From contig NC_088300.1 in the NCBI RefSeq assembly GCF_032854445.1, forward strand, positions 71,090,984-71,154,983: a stretch of 64,000 nt of DNA, written 5' to 3'. The stretch is from Liolophura sinensis (lineage: Eukaryota; Mollusca; Polyplacophora; Chitonida; Chitonidae). The position numbers were made by a program, and so were the translations under genes. Shown here in pieces: positions 21,901-36,900 of this stretch. The first letter of the stretch is position 1. Each line of letters starts with the position of its first letter. Under the pieces are notes generated by a model. It saw only the letters and a program-made list of their open reading frames with translations. It made no database searches and had not been told where the DNA came from.

Positions 21901-24900
21901 TTCTGTCAAATTTCAGTATGTGGTATGCTGGTTGTCTTTATTCCATCAAATGAAATAATATTGAATTAGAGCAGATATTAAGAAATGATGAAATAGACCA
22001 ACTAATTTATATATGGAGTATATTCCAGGACTTGTAGTAATGTTTAAAGCCTGTGAACACATATTTTACTGTTCCCACACAAAACATTGGCATATACACC
22101 CACCTGTAATTGTGCGATACATTTCCTGTTTTTAAAACATGGTGCAGGTGCTAATAGTGGCTCAGCAGGATAATTAACGTTCTGTCCTCTGCGTGGGGAT
22201 AAATGCCATATACTAGAATACCAGATCTCTTGGGATTTTAGAGACTATTTTGTAAAAGAGATGTATAATTTGACATTTAAAAAATGCTACTCACATCATA
22301 CATGGAACTACGGTGAAAACCTTAAATTTGGCGAAAAAAGAGCATTTTTGGAAGCAGTTATACTGTATGTCATTAGATATTATTTTTGGCTGTAGAACTT
22401 TGGATATCATCCTACATTTTAAACAAATGTCAAAACACCATTCTGAAGCAAGATAAACAGAACTCTTGGAATCAGGTGAAATTAGCCGCTTAACCATAGA
22501 TAGAATTTTAGGTCATATAGGTGGATGATTGCAGGACTGCATATACATGTATGATGGTGTTCTGGAATCTTCATCCATATATATGTTGAGTTTAAAGGGA
22601 CGGATAATTCTGGTGGTGCAGGGAATGTACATGGGATGATGACCTTAATTGTTTGCTTTTGATTTTTTTGAAATAAATTTAAATATTAAAAGACATGTAC
22701 ATGCATGCTGGTCTTTTTGTAAATTTACCCCAATTTAATCTTGGTGCTGAATGTACATGTACATGGAGATGTGACCCTGGACATTTCTGTATTAACAATG
22801 CATCTAATCAAAAGATACATGTAGCTGTTGGTGGGCAGGCTCACTAGCTGTTGCACACGGAGTAGAGTGAAGATAGCTTTGATATTTATCATGCTACAAC
22901 AGCAGAAGCAGCAGCAGCATTTGTGCAGTAATTTGCCATCCATAATTGATGTGTAACATAAATAATTTCATCATGTGCAGAAGTTTAGGTTTAATGTATT
23001 CAAGCAGCACTCCAGACAATTGTTAATGCTTGTAATATACATGCACATTATATAAAGGGTTATCATATATTTCAGTAAATATATATGGTACTGATGATGC
23101 CGTATGTGTTGGAAAAGAAAAAAACACGTGTCTTCCATCTATATGGCATGGAAATCTACCTCACACATGGGAAAGTTTGTTAGTTACTTGCCAAAGGTCA
23201 CAGGCTTATCTTGGGTACAGCAGTTACCATCCATCAAATCCGTCATGCATGTACATCATATGCTGAGATATCATTATAGATAAAAAGGCAGAAAAAACAA
23301 CAGCAGAAAACTTTCATTTGGATGTTAGGTATTTTGTGCCTGACCTTTCTCAGCTTAAATTTAGACTGTTTATGTCATTGAAATTTTACAGCTAATTTTA
23401 CGGGAAGTCTGGATTTTCACATTATCTAAAATGATCAAAACTGTTAAATAATTTTACCAGTAAGGAAGAAATTTCAGGTGATATTTTGTTTTATAGATTC
23501 TCTTCCCTTGATTGTAATGGAAATAAACACAGAAATGTTGGTAAGATCTATTCATGACTTTAGTGAGTGTATGAACAATATATTTTATACTGGATCTCAT
23601 GTAAACATGCCTTAAAGGTGTTAATCTCAAATGTAGATTTCATGTGACCTTTTGATTCATTTGTGGAGCCCATTTTTATCCAAAATTTGTGTTTTTGACT
23701 GTAGTTTCTTATGGACATTATCTGAAAAAAAAGTGTTAAAACTCTCTATGGCATTGTTTTTGACGCATAATGTAGCTGTAGCAGCACATTCCTGTGTAAA
23801 ACTGCTATTCTGCTGTGCTGAGAATTGCATGTTAATAATTTATAACCAGAAAACAAATATTCACGGCCGGATGACATTAACTCTCTTATTATATCAGGCC
23901 TTCTGTATTAATACTTCATTTAATTCACTATGAAATTATTTTCCAATAAATGTTGACAGCATTCTAGTATATTTTCTCTTATCTAAATCTTATTTAATGC
24001 TGCTGTTATAAATAGTAGATAAAATCAGTGTTCGTCGTTCATTTATTTCAGTTTATTTCAACTATCAACTTGCTCACGTGTACATTGTGACAGATGTTAA
24101 TTTAGCAGGATAAGGTCATATTTTCAGTAGGCAAACACTTGAAACAATTTTTTGGTAAATATGACACTGCTAGTTTACCATGCTTGTTTTTTCTGTACAA
24201 AAGTGAATTTCCCAAAATAATCTCTTTTGCGAACTCATTTATAAAACACAGCATAAAAATACTTCAGCGAAACAGATTTTTTACTGTTTATTAACATTTC
24301 TGAATGCAGCAACCTTTCTGGAAAGAAACACAGCCATTTCTTTACATAATTTCTTTGATTTTTTACAAGGTCCTTCTGGATTTTAAAATGAGGCCTTGCT
24401 CATGGTTGTTATACTTGATCTGTACACCCAGCAATTAAATTTTATCTGAATTAACATTAACGTGAAATATAGCTAACTTGCAGAACCTTTTACCTAAAAT
24501 ATAAAACACCAGAACACAAAAGATTTGAAATATGTGTTATGAACTTGTGTGTGTGACTCTGTGTGATGTATTATCGCAATATTCCTTCACACAATGCTTT
24601 CTTCAGCATTTTTTTGTCACTTACAGCACCCTGATTATGATCTCAGCAAATGGTTCTTCATGTGTCATGGTAGGCTGTTCTGTGAATCCATTTGGAATTT
24701 TAACACTGATAATGATGTTTCCTGTAGAGAGCTCACTCTTTCTTTTGTCTGGTCGTTGGTCACCTTATGACTTTATAGATCCTGCATAAACTGTGAAGAT
24801 GGTTCCAGTAGACTGCAATACCACTCCATGTATCACATAAAATCATCTTTTGAATTTGGTGCCAAATTTTGCGGAATATATATGTACTAATGGAATAATA

Positions 24901-27900
24901 GAATCTCTGTCACAGCTGTCCAGCACATCCTTACAATGACATTAGAAGTAGCATATACATGTAGGTTACTGCATTGTTTTTTTTTTTAAATAATGCATAT
25001 TCTTAGTTACTGCATTAATATCTAAGTATGTACTACTTGTATTTGATTTTAAGGATTCCTTTTTTTTTTTATGCAAATGACAGTGGTTCCAGCAGTTTCT
25101 GTCCAATGTCTGCCCATGCATGTCAACCTTGCAACTGTCATTTAAGTGAAATTTTTCTGACCATTATGATCTAGAACTGAATCAAAATAAATATACGAAC
25201 CCATGACTGAAAAAAGTGGGAATCAATGTCAAGATATACATGTATGTTTATGTATAGTTGATGCGTGAAGTCAGAATGGAAGGTTGTATTTCTTCAGCAT
25301 TTGTTCGCAGTCCAGGTGTTGCGTGTGTGAAAAGGGCCATCTCGCCTGATTATGGAATTGCATTAGCGAGGCCACAAATGAGATTACCAGGTTCTAATAC
25401 GTATTAGCTACCATGGACTTGCTGGACAGGTATAAATTTCAATCAGTGTACAAGGGAAAGCCCATTATTGACCCAACAAAGGGCACGTTAGCAGCAGCAG
25501 TGATAGCCACATGAACAAACACCTGTGATTCGACATTTAGGCTAAAAGGCTGCCTGTTACAGCTGATAGTTTTGGTCCTGTCTGTTTTAATCTTACCACT
25601 TATGTATTATTATTGTTATGCACATCTACCAATGGCCTCTCATAAATATGTAATCATGTACATGGATGTCAGTGTAAGAACCTCTCACACAGGTCTACAT
25701 GCACATATAGATAATTTTATCAAATGGTCATGCATTACTTGGCATGTGGTGAACTTTGAACATGATTAGTTTTTCAGGTGAGAGTATCTAATGGAATCAA
25801 CTGCCTTGTGCAACATCTTGACAGATTATATAATGTTGTGGAGCCCTTAGCTATGATAAGACTTTGTTCTTACTTTCCAAATGAAGCCACTGAACAACGT
25901 TGTTATTATGACCAGCAAATGACCAGTTTCTAATGTTATGCACTGGATTCTGTACCTAAAATTGGCCCGAATGACTTACATTGAACTACTCATATGATAA
26001 ACTTGGCTTCAGCCGTCAGGTGAGCAATTAACTCATGTCAAAATCTGTTTGCTTATGCTGGCTTTCATTGGCGAAATGTTTGTAACTACCATTCCTGGCT
26101 CAAGTTGTAATAAACCAAAACATGAAACAGAGACTAATAAACCTAATCAGATAGCACTGGATTTTATCCCAGAAGGATTTCTTGTTTTTCCAGTTCCTGA
26201 AATATTGATGTAACAGCGGGAAATGATAAGTGAGAAAAAAAAAAGATTGATTGTCAAGTTCCAGAACGAAAATGGATTCCATACATGGACTGTTGAAATG
26301 TGTGTGGTTTTCAGGCCTACACATCAGTTGTTGCATAATTCTGCTCTTGTGCGTGGAGCAGTTGATGCATGAAGATGCTAAGTTTGTACATATTTTCCTT
26401 TGACCTATACTCATCGGTCATATACATGTATGTAATTATACTCCTTATGATGGAAGCTTGCAACAGCTGTGGTGCCTGCCACAATTGGGATTGATGGAGA
26501 AATAAGAAGAACATTATTATGTGAATTTCATTGGCTAATGTTGTCCAGTACACGTGAGAAATATTAAAAGTGTTTTCACCATTATGTTCTGAGAGCTTCC
26601 TGAATTTGTATGAGAAATATCAGTAACATATGAGCTGACGGATCACTGGAATGCGAAGAGCACGTGTATTCTACAACATGTTCTAGGGAGAGTGCATGTT
26701 TCACGTTGTCACGTTGTCACATTGTCGCAAGCAAAAATGCCTTTTAGGTCTGGCTAATTTGGATGTCTGCAGGCACCCTCTCATTCATAAAACAGTAACT
26801 TGTGATGTTTTCCAGGGAGAACAATGTGGTTTGCCATAATTTTTATATTGATCAGGACATATTAGATCCATGACTCTTAATAATTCAGAGCATCTAAATT
26901 TTACCATAGATAATGGTAGAATATAAGAAGTGTTTGTTTAAATTGGTGCAAACAAGATCCAAGCTGTTGTCTGTTGTTTTGTTTGGTTATGACTTGCAGT
27001 CTTGTTTATTTATTTATGTGATTGGCGTTAAAGCCAAACATTAGAATGTTTCACTTATATAACACAGTGAGGGTTATGAGTAGAGGGAAGAAATAAACCC
27101 TCAGCCTTCAGCAGGTACATATACCTGATACACCTCCATACTTTAAGCTGCAACCAAACCCGGCGAGAACAGTTCATTCACAAATACATGTACCATTCTC
27201 TGTTTACTTGTTTCTGTGTTGGGCAATACTTTATCTTATTTCAGATGTTGTTTTTTCCCTTGCAGTTTTTAAATGTATTTCTCTGTTCTGTTTACAGCTA
27301 GTGCTCCAATCCCGAGACTACAATGCTCTGTCCATGAGTGTGATGGCCTTTGTCTCTATGCTTTACCCCATGGAGTACATGTTCCCAGTCATTCCTCTCC
27401 TGCCCACATGCATGAGCTCTGCAGAGCAGGTGAGTCTGTCATCTGTCTTGGCAGGTTACCCCATTTATGCACCTGTGTCTATAATAAATAAATGAACTTC
27501 AGGGATGGTCAGTAGTATAGGTGAAGGTAAGTATTAAATTATACGACACCACATAGATTCGACAGAAGATTGCTGCTGTAGACTGTATTATAAAATTGGT
27601 TGGCTTTTTTTTTTGGTGTGAGACATAAGTTGATAATGAACATGTCAGTCATGTTAACTTTAACTGGATATTGTTCTATCTGCATGTATTTTACATACCT
27701 ACCTCTGTTCAGGTACAGATTTTAAAATCAGAAAAAGTGGCATGGGGTATTGTGCTATTTTCTCAGTGTTTATGCGTAAACAGGTAGATGCATTTTATGG
27801 AATAACAATAATTTAATTAATGAAAATGATTTAATTTTAGATATTGTCGGTATTTTTTTTTTGTCATAGCACCTTGCAATGTACACAAGTCACACTAGAA

Positions 27901-30900
27901 AGATCCTTTTTGGTTAATTTTAGGCGCGTAAATTCAATTTTTTATTTGCTTCTTTTCTTAGGCTGTGTTCCAGAATACATGTTAATAACTTCATTCTGGT
28001 CAGTCTATGTGCTGTAGCATTAAACTGTTCATGTTACCTGAGCATACATGTGGCATGTGCCCACACAATTGGGATAGCAACATAGTTAAATGTCAAAGGG
28101 AAGCCATTTGCTCTTTGGTAAAGCAGCTGTGCCAGGCATCTTGTGTACAATGGCTTTTTGCATCTGATGATTCCATGTAAAACCCTAAGGCGTGACAATT
28201 GAAGCAGTCAGTTTTTGGTTTTCTACACTACACATGCTCTGCCACTGACAGTGACTGGTTAACTACAATACACACATTTCTGTCTAGCCTTCATAGCCAT
28301 ATTGCTGCATCCCCATGCCTTTATCTCTGATGGATAAAAATCAGCATAAAAGTATATTTGCTTCAAATACCAGCAATTTATGTTGTGAATAACTTTGAGA
28401 GCAGAGTCAGATTACTCATAACAGTCTGTACAACCCAAACCAACTTGAATTAGCCAGGAAAGTAAAATAAAATAAAATATTATTAACAACAGTATCTGTA
28501 ATTTATATGCATTGTCGCAGCTACATTACATAAAAATCGCATAAAAAACATGTTAAGTCTGACATTTGGATGTAAGACAAACAGTCAGGTAATTTTTCAG
28601 TCTGTCATTATCTTGAGTTTCTGTTTTTCAGTTGTTATTGGCCCCCACCCCGTACATTATTGGAGTTCCAGCCAGTTTTCTGATGTACAAAAGAAACTTT
28701 GGTCTACCTAATGATGTCTGGCTGGTGGACCTGGATTCAAATAAAGTAAGCTTAGCATCTGCACCTATGTTTCTTAATAACCTTCGTGATTTGGATGCCA
28801 GTGTTTTGCATATAGTGTATTGGCTATTTTCTAGTCATCCAAAACCGTAGCGAATGTATGACTCCAGATGACCTGTACATATACACACGACATGTTTACT
28901 TGTTTTTGTAAACATTGTTTCATTAACTACATTGGTTATTGGAATGGTTCGTGTAGTTAATATATACAATTCTCATATTTAGAAATGTTGATACAAGCCA
29001 ACATGACAGATGATGATGAAAGCATTTCACAAAATGCATGTTGACTTTTTACATATATTTGAATTTTGGGAACTTCAATCTGTGTCAGATTCACCCAGCC
29101 CAAGGCCAGGATTTACCTCCACTGCCTGACCCAGAGGGAACTCAGCTGAAGAACCATCTCAAACAGGTACTACATGCATCGAGATAAGAGTATAAGCGAA
29201 ATAAGTTATGAAAAAATCCCCGGGCAGGTACGAAAGCCGTATATTTAACATTCATTCATCACCATTAGATGTTCTAAGTGAGTGCCAATGAAATTTAAGA
29301 CTTGTATTCAGCCTCGATGTCCTTGGACTTGACAAAACTTGGAATAATTTATTTTTTGGTAAATGTACGATGATCTGTTCTCTGTTTGTAACTCACTAAA
29401 ACCCCCCGTAAGACCAGTGTAGGAATAAAGTAGATCCAGTCAAATCCCAGGATAGAGGTACATGTACACTTGTACTGGAATTTGAAGATCTGTAGCAGAC
29501 TTGTGCTATCCAAACACTGTATTTTATGCATGAAACCTTGTTATCGGCAGTATAGCAGCCATACTGTCGCGATATACTATGGTACATGAAATACATGTAT
29601 TAGAATATGTAATAATGATAAAACCTGGGATATAATTGGATTCTAATCTCAATCCTGGCATGTATACATGTATGTCTTTTCACTCATTGATATCATATTA
29701 CATGTATATATGCACTTACTTTGTGTGTGTTCATATCATATAACATGTCTTTGTGCTTGTTGAAGGCATTGGCAAGTATGAGTATGACACCTCAGCCAAT
29801 CAAGAACCTGGATGCTTTGGCTCAGAATCCTGACATGTGGAAGCGTCGAGAGAGTTTTTCATCGCAGACAGGATTTAATCCATTGATCTATGGGAATGAC
29901 ATTGACTCTGTTGATGTGGCCACAAGGGTTGCCATGGTAAGCTACAACCATACATCCTCATCTGTGTCTCAGGCTATCTGTTCCCTCTGATGTCTGTTAT
30001 GAGGCATAAAGTATCTCTGTATAAAGTACAATGTAAGTATTATTCTACCACAGGCTCTTTTTACATTACGCTGCGATTTATCACACCAAATCACCATTCG
30101 ACTTGAAGCTCTTTTCTTGATGCTTGTGTCAAATTTATGCCTTATTGTAATAGGTTGAGTGGGACATTTCATGTAGTTTCTTGTTCCCCTGTTTTATAAT
30201 ATTTTAGATTACAGTTACATGTAATACTCAGGGCCTGCTTATATGTAGCCTTGTTAATGTTACGAGGATATAACTGTCATGGCAACCAGCAGTGTACTAG
30301 TAGGCATTACATGGCAGTGGTCGTTATGTGCCCGTAACGTGTAGTGGGCTTCGTACAGCATGCCCTGATGGATAAAACTATTCCTTATGTTCAGCCCTTG
30401 ATTCCCAGAGCTTTACTGATAGCAAGCTTAAAGGTGGAGAAGAAATTTAATAAATTAAATTACATAAAGTTCAGATGAAAGAGTGCGAAAAGTTAGTTGT
30501 AAATGTAGTCTTGGGTACTTTGTTTTGGTTTTTCTTTAAAGAAAAAAGACAAGAAAAAAAATAAATTTGGTATGGTGGGTATTCTAGACCACCTTTTGAT
30601 ATATAATATAATTGAGGATGTAGCACATGTTTAATACATATATTTGCACTAGAATTTGATCTTTTCAGGTAACAAATATATTCAATCTAAATTTTGATCA
30701 TATTTATATTTTTAATATATTCATAAATAGTGTCATAATTCAGATTAAATGCACATGTTTGGATATAAGCAATAAATTTACATTCAAATAAATTTATTAA
30801 TCTCATGAATCACATCCTTATTTACAACGTTATCATGCAATGACGATAAATACCAAAAGGTGGTCCCAAATACCCAAATACCATTCCAAAAAATTTTCAG

Positions 30901-33900
30901 ATACTCTCTTTTCCTGCAAAAAAAATTGAAAAAAATGTCAAAGACTGTATTTGAAGATAAGTTTTGACGTCATCTTTATGTTTTGTTCTCTTTTCATGGA
31001 ATTCAATAAATAGCATCTTCATACACACTGTTCCTCATGCTGGCTGTTGAATGTAAATGTACATGATTCATCTTCAGTGCTAAAGATTCTTCTGATTCGA
31101 ATGTAAGAACATGAAGTATTTATAGGATTTGGGGCCTCCGTGGCTCAGTTGGTTAGCATGCTAGCGTAGCATAATGAACCAGGAGCCTCTCACCGATGTG
31201 GTCGCTGTGAGTTCAAGTCCATCTCATGCAGATTTCCTCTCCAGCTGTAAGGATGAAGGTCTGCCAGCAGCTTGCAGATCGTCAGGGTGTCCTCCAGGCT
31301 ATGCCCGGTTTCCTCCCTCCATAATGCTGACCGCTGTTGTATAAGTGAAATATTCTTGAGTATGGCGTAAAATACCAATCAGATAAATAAATATTTATAG
31401 GATTTGATCATCAGCATTGTGCTGCCTGTCTCCTTTCATAAATCTTTGCTTCAAAAGAGGAAATGGTTCTGTGTTAAGATGTCTCAGTAGGAAACACCAG
31501 ACATTCTGGCATCACTTGCTGGACACATGTAAATTGTTTCTGAACTCCCTTTCATGTATTCCCCCGGCATAGGGGATAAGGACCAATGTGTCATTTTGTT
31601 CAAGCACATAGTTGGAATACCAATGACATTCTTAGAGAAGCCTATCAAATGTTAAATCCCTCTGTGGAAGGAATTTACCAGGGCTTTTGCTTTAAACAAC
31701 TGGAATTACTGGCGATATGTTGGAGGCAGGGAACTTCTGTCATCTATTTTGGCAATGCCTTGGTCGTCCATGACAATATCTATATTAAGGAATAAGGAAC
31801 CAGGGGCTGATTCCACAGAGCCATTTCTGACCAAACTCAAAAACTGAAATATGATCTGAAAGCTTGTTTTTGGGCTTTAGAAATTAAAATTTTGTCCCCC
31901 CTTATCAATGTTGTCTTATGACAAGGTGTCAAAAGGACCCCTTGCAGCGAGATAGGAAATCATCCCATTTCGATGCAACAGCGAGGCAAAAGTTTTTTTG
32001 ATGCAGCAAAACAAATAAAACTTGCTTGAATGTGAAGTACAAATACTGAAGGACATGTCTGTGAAAAAACTGGGGTGATGGGCTTTATACCTTTTGGTTT
32101 ATGAAAAGACAAAAGTAGGATCAAAAGCAGGCTTTGCTATGTTAAGACCTTATCCTGATTCAATTCCCTTCATGAAAAAATATAATTAGGTGAACCAAAA
32201 TCTTTTCCACTTATTTGCTGTCTAGTTAGGAAGTAGTAAGCTATAATGAAGTATCATGTTGGCTCACGCATATGTTTTAATAAATCAAAAAAAGAAATAA
32301 AATTTCTTTATATTCACCATAATATATCATGGCTCCTGACGCATTGTTCCAGTGGTAACATGCATGCCTTGAAACCATTGTTGAGTGGGATAACGAGTTT
32401 GATTCTTACACAATGAAAGTACATACTTTTTTTGTGGTTAACAAAGTGAGGTAATGAGTGAATCTAATGAGTGAGGAGTGAATCTGAAACTCACAAGAAA
32501 TTCCTTTTTTTTTTTTAAATTTCTAAATATATTGCCAAGGTATATGACAGTCAAGTTTAAATATGTTATTATTCCAGATTATGTACAGTACTCTTCCAAT
32601 GTAAGCTGAATGCTATTTACTTCAGCTAACAGCATATCGTACAATTTCATGAGAAAGGGGGCACCTGTTGATCAGTTTAGCTTCGTAACAAATGCCTAGT
32701 AAAGACACTGTCGTCTATTCCTGGTATAATTTGTAAAACAAAACTTGTTTCAAATATCAACATAAGTCGGAAAAGGATGCTATGTTTTGCATTTAATGGC
32801 ATACAGTAGGCTGATGGTTAGCCATGAATATTTTATCTCGACCTATTCCATCGCCTAAACCTGTTACATAATAACTCAACTGCATACCGGGGAAACCCTT
32901 GCGTCATTTCGCAGACGATCTGTCGCTGTGAGCAGGTTGGCAGTTGACCTGAGCGACAGAGGGACAATGTCCCATCTAGTTGCAAGGGGTTCTTTCAGCT
33001 TCTTGTAATAAAAACTAAGCTTTTTAAAATTTTGACTCTAGTCAGAAAGGGCTTTGTGGAATCGACCCCAGGCTTTTATCTCTCCAGTCTAGCTTTAACA
33101 TGGCAAGATTATGAAGTACATGTTCATGGGAACAAGGCATTTGGAACATGCCACAGGTAAATGTGGGATGAATGGCCCACGTGCAGCTGTAGAACCACCT
33201 TTCTCATGAGCTTACTCAGCGTAAGTCAAGGATAACAGAGTGCGTACAGCATTAGCACCTTTGTCCTGGGACTGTGCAATGGTTCATTGCTATTTAGGGC
33301 TTTGCTTTCAGCGGGAAATCGATTTGCCGTATGACTCCCTTCAGCCAAAATGAGGGGAATCTGCTTGAATTCATGTAATAACACTCACATTCAAGTTGAA
33401 ATTCAAATTTTTACAATAGTTTCAGATCATTAAAGTTATGATCACAGGGTCTCTAAAATCTGTTGACATTTATATTCATTAAAACCTGACATAAATTTAG
33501 CAATGTCTTTGTGATACCGGTACTAAATTTACTCTGAATTCTGGCAAAATTGCACTCAACAAAACAAATCTGTTGGGATCCATTTTAGATTCTGGTAAAA
33601 ATGATAAATAGAAAGCCTTGTTGGTAGGGATGAGCCATATCTATATATTGAACGGTGTTGGGTGAGTGTTACATGTAGAACCATTTTGGTATAGGCTCAG
33701 AATAAAAGAACTTAAAGCATGCAGGAGGAAAAGATGGGAGTATTTTTAAGAAGTGGTAAACAAGAACATTGTTCTGATCTTCCGTTCTTTGGGAAGATGT
33801 TAATGGGAGTAATAAAATCAGCTCTGACCATGGACTTTCTATATTAGCACATCAGAGGCCATAGAAACCTGGCTGGCTATAAGAAGATCAAGAATCTGTA

Positions 33901-36900
33901 CTTTCCTTTAGTTTATTTAGAAGCCAGAATTATAAGGCAGGGTGAAGCATTTTGTATTAAGCTTGTATGTGGCATCGATTGAGGCTGCTAGTGCTATTTA
34001 AGAGGGTATTGAAGTCTTACATGAAATGCCACGCCCATGCCTGTGTTGAAGGCTGTACCCCACCATTACCTTTTGAAGCATGACTGGTTTTTCACTGTCG
34101 TAGGCATGCCAGTATCATTTCGCATCTTTGATATCCAGTTACTGTCATCTATTAATTTAGGATTTACTCTGATATACTGAAATCCCTAAAAATGTACAGA
34201 GGTAGATGAAGTTTTATTTGAATCAGAGTTGATTCGGTCGCTGAAGATTTGAGAAGTGCCTTCAGATTTCTTCACAAGATAGTTTTTCCCATGAACTAAG
34301 CCCCGTGTATTGTTGAGGCCAAATCTCTAATTACAAATGTCTGTAAATTTACATGTATAATTTATTCTATAACTCAATTTGATGTAAGCGGTACATAACA
34401 TTGAAAGTGAAATTATGAAATCATGTTTGTTTTAATACCAAATACATGTTACTGATTTAGCCATTATGTGTTTATGTGTATTGTTGTATCAACAGTGCCC
34501 ATGATGAATCCAGGAAGCACATTTAACAAACTTTGTTTTTCTTCAAGTTTTAATATGATATCCAGTCCACATATCCTGTCCTCTATTTGGTTATAACATT
34601 GGATGAAAAGGCTGATCTATAAAATACATGTAGAAGTAAAAATCTGCATTTATAAATTTTTATTTGTAAAATATAATTGGCTAGAAATTTAAAACTGTTC
34701 ACTGACTATCAACATTTTTATTCAGTTTTGTATTTTGAACTAAAGTAATTGTGAACTACTTTGCAGTTCTGACTCCAGTGCTGCACCGGTATTTTTGTCT
34801 ACCATAATAACATGGGAAAATGAAGGTTCTGGATGCTCTTGTACACCATAGTGAAATACATATTCAGTGTTTTATCAAATTGGGAACTTTATAATCCTGG
34901 AAAAAATATTGCTGACACTGATCTTACATTTTTGTATATGAAATTTTGTTGGTTAAAAAATGTGGTCTTTAGAATTCTTTTCATAACTTTTTTTTGTTTT
35001 TACAGGTCCGTTTCTTTAATTCTGCAAACATCTTGGGCAATTTTGCTGAACACACAAGAACTCTTCGTCTGTACCCACGACCAGTTGTGGCATTTCAACT
35101 ATACAGTTTTCTTAAATCTCGACCTGTGAAAACCCACTTTACTGCTAGAATTGCGCGAACTCAGGTACGTATTATAAATGTTACATATATCATTATGGTA
35201 TAGAATAGTCAGCATGGATATCCATTAAATTACCGATAACTTTGTCACAAAATTAACATTGGTGCTTGTCAAAGTCTCTGATTGGTGTGAACGGTTGGCA
35301 CACTAATTTTGGTATGCATTTATATTATGCCATATAGAAGCATGCGACAGATATTTTATAGTAAACTGGCCAAATCTTGACATTAATTTCACAAACCAAC
35401 GACACTTTCTTGTGAATAAAGCACATGCAGGAGTGCTGGCTTCCCACCATGGGCTTCACCCCAACACTTGCAGACAGCAGTCTCGTGTGGCCGTGCCTCT
35501 CCGTGATCCTTCACGCTTATGTCTTACCATTTGTCGCGAAACATAACAAAAAAAAAAGATAACCCAAAACACGTATGTTCATGTCAGAATCGGACATCAC
35601 CAGGCTGCAGACCTTTCACTGTATGCTGCTTCCGGTGGACGGACATGTAGGCTGTGCCGCAGTTATTGGTGTTTTCAACAAGTAACCCATGATATTTTTT
35701 CACACAAGTATAGTGAACACCAAAACATTATTGTCTGAACAGAAAAAAAAATCGTAATCATATGTGTACTGATACACATATAAGCTATTCACATACAAAG
35801 TGCTTGCTTTTCCTACATAGTTTCATACAAACTACAAATTCTCCACAGTCACAGTCAAAATCTAACTTTTGTCCTTTATCTTGTTTTTATTTTTTACCAC
35901 ATCTGTACATGAAATTCGTAATGTAATATTGCGTTGTTGTTGTTGCATGGCGTGTCAGCGTCAAAGTGTCAATTTGGTTTTCTAAATCACTGAGTAGCGG
36001 ATAATTTTTCACTGGCAAATGACTCCGATAACAAGGAAAACCTTCTATGGAAGAAACGAAAGATATTTGTCCATCTTTCAACTTGCCATGGGAGATGAAG
36101 ATTGAGCTAGTTTTAGCAGTCGTAATGATCCATTTCAAATCTCGCATGGACTCACTCATAAATCACGACTTAAAGAAGATTGCCACTTTGCTATCCATGG
36201 GGCCTCTGTGGCTCAGTTGGTTAGCGCGCTAGCGCAGCATAATGACCCAGGAGTCTCTCACCAGTGCGGTCGCTGTGAGTTCAAGTCCAGCTCATGCTGG
36301 CTTCCTCTCCAGCCGTACGTGGGAAGGTCTCTCAGCAACTTGCAGATGGCCGTGGGTTTCCCCCGGGCTGTTCCCCCTGTACATCTTTTAAATCAATCTA
36401 ACAAAGAAGTATATTTTGCGTCAAAAACTTCCCACATCCAGCGCGTGGGCTTACAGCCACATGTGTGTGATCTTTCACAGTGGACAGATCACTGACTCTG
36501 CAGGTGACTGACTGTCTACAAACCCTCTACAAGACCTTTAGGTTTGCCCAAATCTCCAGCTTGGTTTTGACTTTTAACTTGAGCTTTACTGTAGTATTGT
36601 GAAAACATGTTATACAGCGGTACTAGCCTGTAGTGCAGTGAATGAAGAGACCGCATTATTTAATATACACATTCTTCTGCTTTTTTGTCCTTCAAAAGTT
36701 CATGCAAAAGACAATTCTGTTACACTGAGAACACTGCTCTTTGGCCACCTGTTGTAAAAATTCCCTGTACATGTATGTGGCTACCAGCAATGATCATGAA
36801 GGTGTACCTCTGTAGGGTGGTTGTTGTACTCTTCAGGCACGCACACAAATATTTCGTCATGCTACTCGCTTGTATTAATGGCTTTTTATAACTTGCTGAG

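Larger units (their letters stand above)
21157..27297. other. 6.1-kb MADD intron
   Basis: Splits cDENN between ...IILEHK and LVLQSRDY. No extra exon is needed for phase. It contains SINE-tail fragments near 23155-23260 and 27003-27070, poly-T runs, and many ACATGTA-type palindromes. A short triplicated TCACGTTG/TCACATTG run lies at about 26700-26730. Confidence 0.55.
29937..35005. other. 5.1-kb MADD intron
   Basis: Contains the SINE at 31131-31391 and a 1.3-kb terminal-inverted-repeat element at about 31802-33070. The rest is AT-rich and shows nothing recognisable. Confidence 0.55.
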
